A DNA stretch of 64,000 nt from Ruania rhizosphaerae (lineage in GTDB: Bacteria > Actinomycetota > Actinomycetes > Actinomycetales > Beutenbergiaceae): contig NZ_VSMB01000002.1 in assembly GCF_009805705.1 (NCBI RefSeq), positions 248,001 to 312,000 of the forward strand, given 5' to 3'. Every line of letters starts with the position of its first letter. Positions within the stretch are counted from its first letter, which is position 1. The position numbers and the translations under genes were made by a program. Under the pieces are notes generated by a model, which was given only the letters and a program-made list of their open reading frames with translations, made no database searches and was not told the DNA's origin. Shown here one piece after another: positions 63,240 to 64,000 of this stretch.

Positions 63240-63310
63240 GACCGGATCGACACAGGCGTGTGAGCTCCCGCACCATGCTGCCGCAGACCGACGTATTCCG
63301 GTCGATCCGG
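63240..63310. repeat. Imperfect hairpin element in a divergent gap
   Basis: Perfect outer arms CCGGATCGAC (63242-63251) and GTCGATCCGG (63301-63310), with centre CGCACCATGCTGCCGCAG shared with the hairpin at 23976-24053. It lies between two divergent starts. Confidence 0.6.
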
Positions 63311-63337
63311 CCAGCGTCCGACCGGTAGCGTGCCCGC

Positions 63338-64000
63338 ATGACCGGCACCCCCGCCCCCGAGTCCCACCCAGACACCGCGGCCCACCCAGGCACCGCGGCC
63401 CGCCCGCGCACCGCGACCGACGATGTCGCCGACGCCTACGTCCGCACGCTCGCCGACCTCAGTCCGATGTTCGCCACCGAGGCCGGCCTCCCCGGCCGCG
63501 AGGACGCTCTCGACGACCACTCCCCCGAAGGCCTCGCCGCATTCACCCAGGCTGCACGCGAGACGCTCACTGCCCTGGACGCAGCCACCCCCGCTGACGA
63601 GGTGGACCGGGTGACCCAGCACGCGATGCGGGAGCGGCTGGGACTGGAGATCGAGCTGGCCGAAGCGGGTGAGGACTTCGCGGACCTGAACGTGATCGCC
63701 TCCCCGGTGCAGACGATCCGCGAGGTCTTCGACCTCATGCCCACCGACTCCGCCGAGGCGTGGGCAACGATCGCCGCCCGGATGCAGGCGGTGCCAGGCG
63801 CGATCGACGGCTATGTGGAGTCCCTTCGCCACGGCGCTTCCCAGGGCCGGGTGGCTGCGATCCGCCAGGTGGAAGCGTGTATCACCGAGGCCGACGGGCT
63901 CGCCGGGGCGGAGGGGTTCTGGCAACAGCTGGCCGACGGCGCACGCATCGATGGCCAAGCACCTCCCGATGAGGTCGTGGCCGCCCTGGCGCAAGGAGCC
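63338..64000 (+). CDS. DUF885-family protein, 3' end cut by window edge
   Basis: The first 221 codons of a DUF885 protein, usually about 550 residues: DDVADAYVRTLADLSPMFAT (about residue 28) and LGLEIELAEAGEDFADLNVI then ASPVQTIREVFDLMPTDSAE (about 100-140) match the N-terminal helical part. The HExxH-like metal site of the family lies beyond the window. The N-terminus has an unusual His/Thr/Ala-Pro repeat (SHPDTAAHPGTAARPRTATD). Members are putative metallo-carboxypeptidases. ATG at 63338. Confidence 0.85.
   Translation, partial: MTGTPAPESHPDTAAHPGTAARPRTATDDVADAYVRTLADLSPMFATEAGLPGREDALDDHSPEGLAAFTQAARETLTALDAATPADEVDRVTQHAMRERLGLEIELAEAGEDFADLNVIASPVQTIREVFDLMPTDSAEAWATIAARMQAVPGAIDGYVESLRHGASQGRVAAIRQVEACITEADGLAGAEGFWQQLADGARIDGQAPPDEVVAALAQGA

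Overview
The window comes from a high-GC actinobacterium, most likely of the Micrococcales (Ruania/Bogoriellaceae-like by feel; inference only). Pointers are pervasive G/C-ending codons, GTG starts, many 4-bp ATGA/GTGA gene overlaps, LytR-CpsA-Psr (LCP) ligases, DUF2304/DUF6541 membrane proteins, and an acyl-CoA carboxylase beta subunit followed by the small epsilon subunit. No rRNA, tRNA or CRISPR array was recognised.

1-42 kb is a mosaic cell-surface glycopolymer locus. A nucleotide-sugar dehydrogenase (cut by the window edge), a WecB-type 2-epimerase and, 22 kb away, an overlapping acetyltransferase-aminotransferase-oxidoreductase operon together match the five steps of the WbpA/B/E/D/I route to UDP-2,3-diacetamido-2,3-dideoxy-mannuronate. 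Around them lie seven glycosyltransferases, a PglK-like ABC flippase candidate, a DUF2304/DUF6541 operon, two intact LCP ligases and one broken copy, a peptidoglycan-binding secreted protein and a membrane acyltransferase.

The locus is broken up by mobile or duplicated material. At 4.4-14.4 kb sits a 2,091-residue secreted RHS/YD-repeat protein with an HExxHxxQ zincin-like C-terminal tip. A small lipoprotein gene, a candidate immunity gene, overlaps its 3' end, and a secreted DNRLRE/LamG protein is transcribed divergently. This block lies between two direct ~340-bp copies of the wecB 3' end. At 15.3-21.6 kb a two-glycosyltransferase/ABC operon lies between inverted copies of a broken Rpn nuclease gene. 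A toxin-antitoxin pair with a palindromic operator, a frameshifted DUF4143 ATPase, an IS remnant with doubled ends and a broken LCP copy follow.

42-48.8 kb and 57-64 kb look like conserved core: purE-purK, gtrA, an OmpR-type two-component pair, a class III adenylate cyclase, birA, accD-accE, a TetR regulator with its target, a TIM-barrel isomerase and a DUF885 protein cut at the right edge. Between them, 48.8-57.1 kb is a catabolic island: an FCD-type GntR regulator, two maleate-isomerase-like proteins, a 2-hydroxyacid dehydrogenase, an amidase, a DUF3830 protein, a class III aminotransferase and a succinate-semialdehyde-type dehydrogenase. Its two divergent promoter regions carry the same GGATTGTnnACAAT operator, so the island looks like one regulon.

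Transcription units commonly end in unusually long (15-25 bp) near-perfect hairpins of mostly unrelated sequence. A few hairpin families recur at several places.
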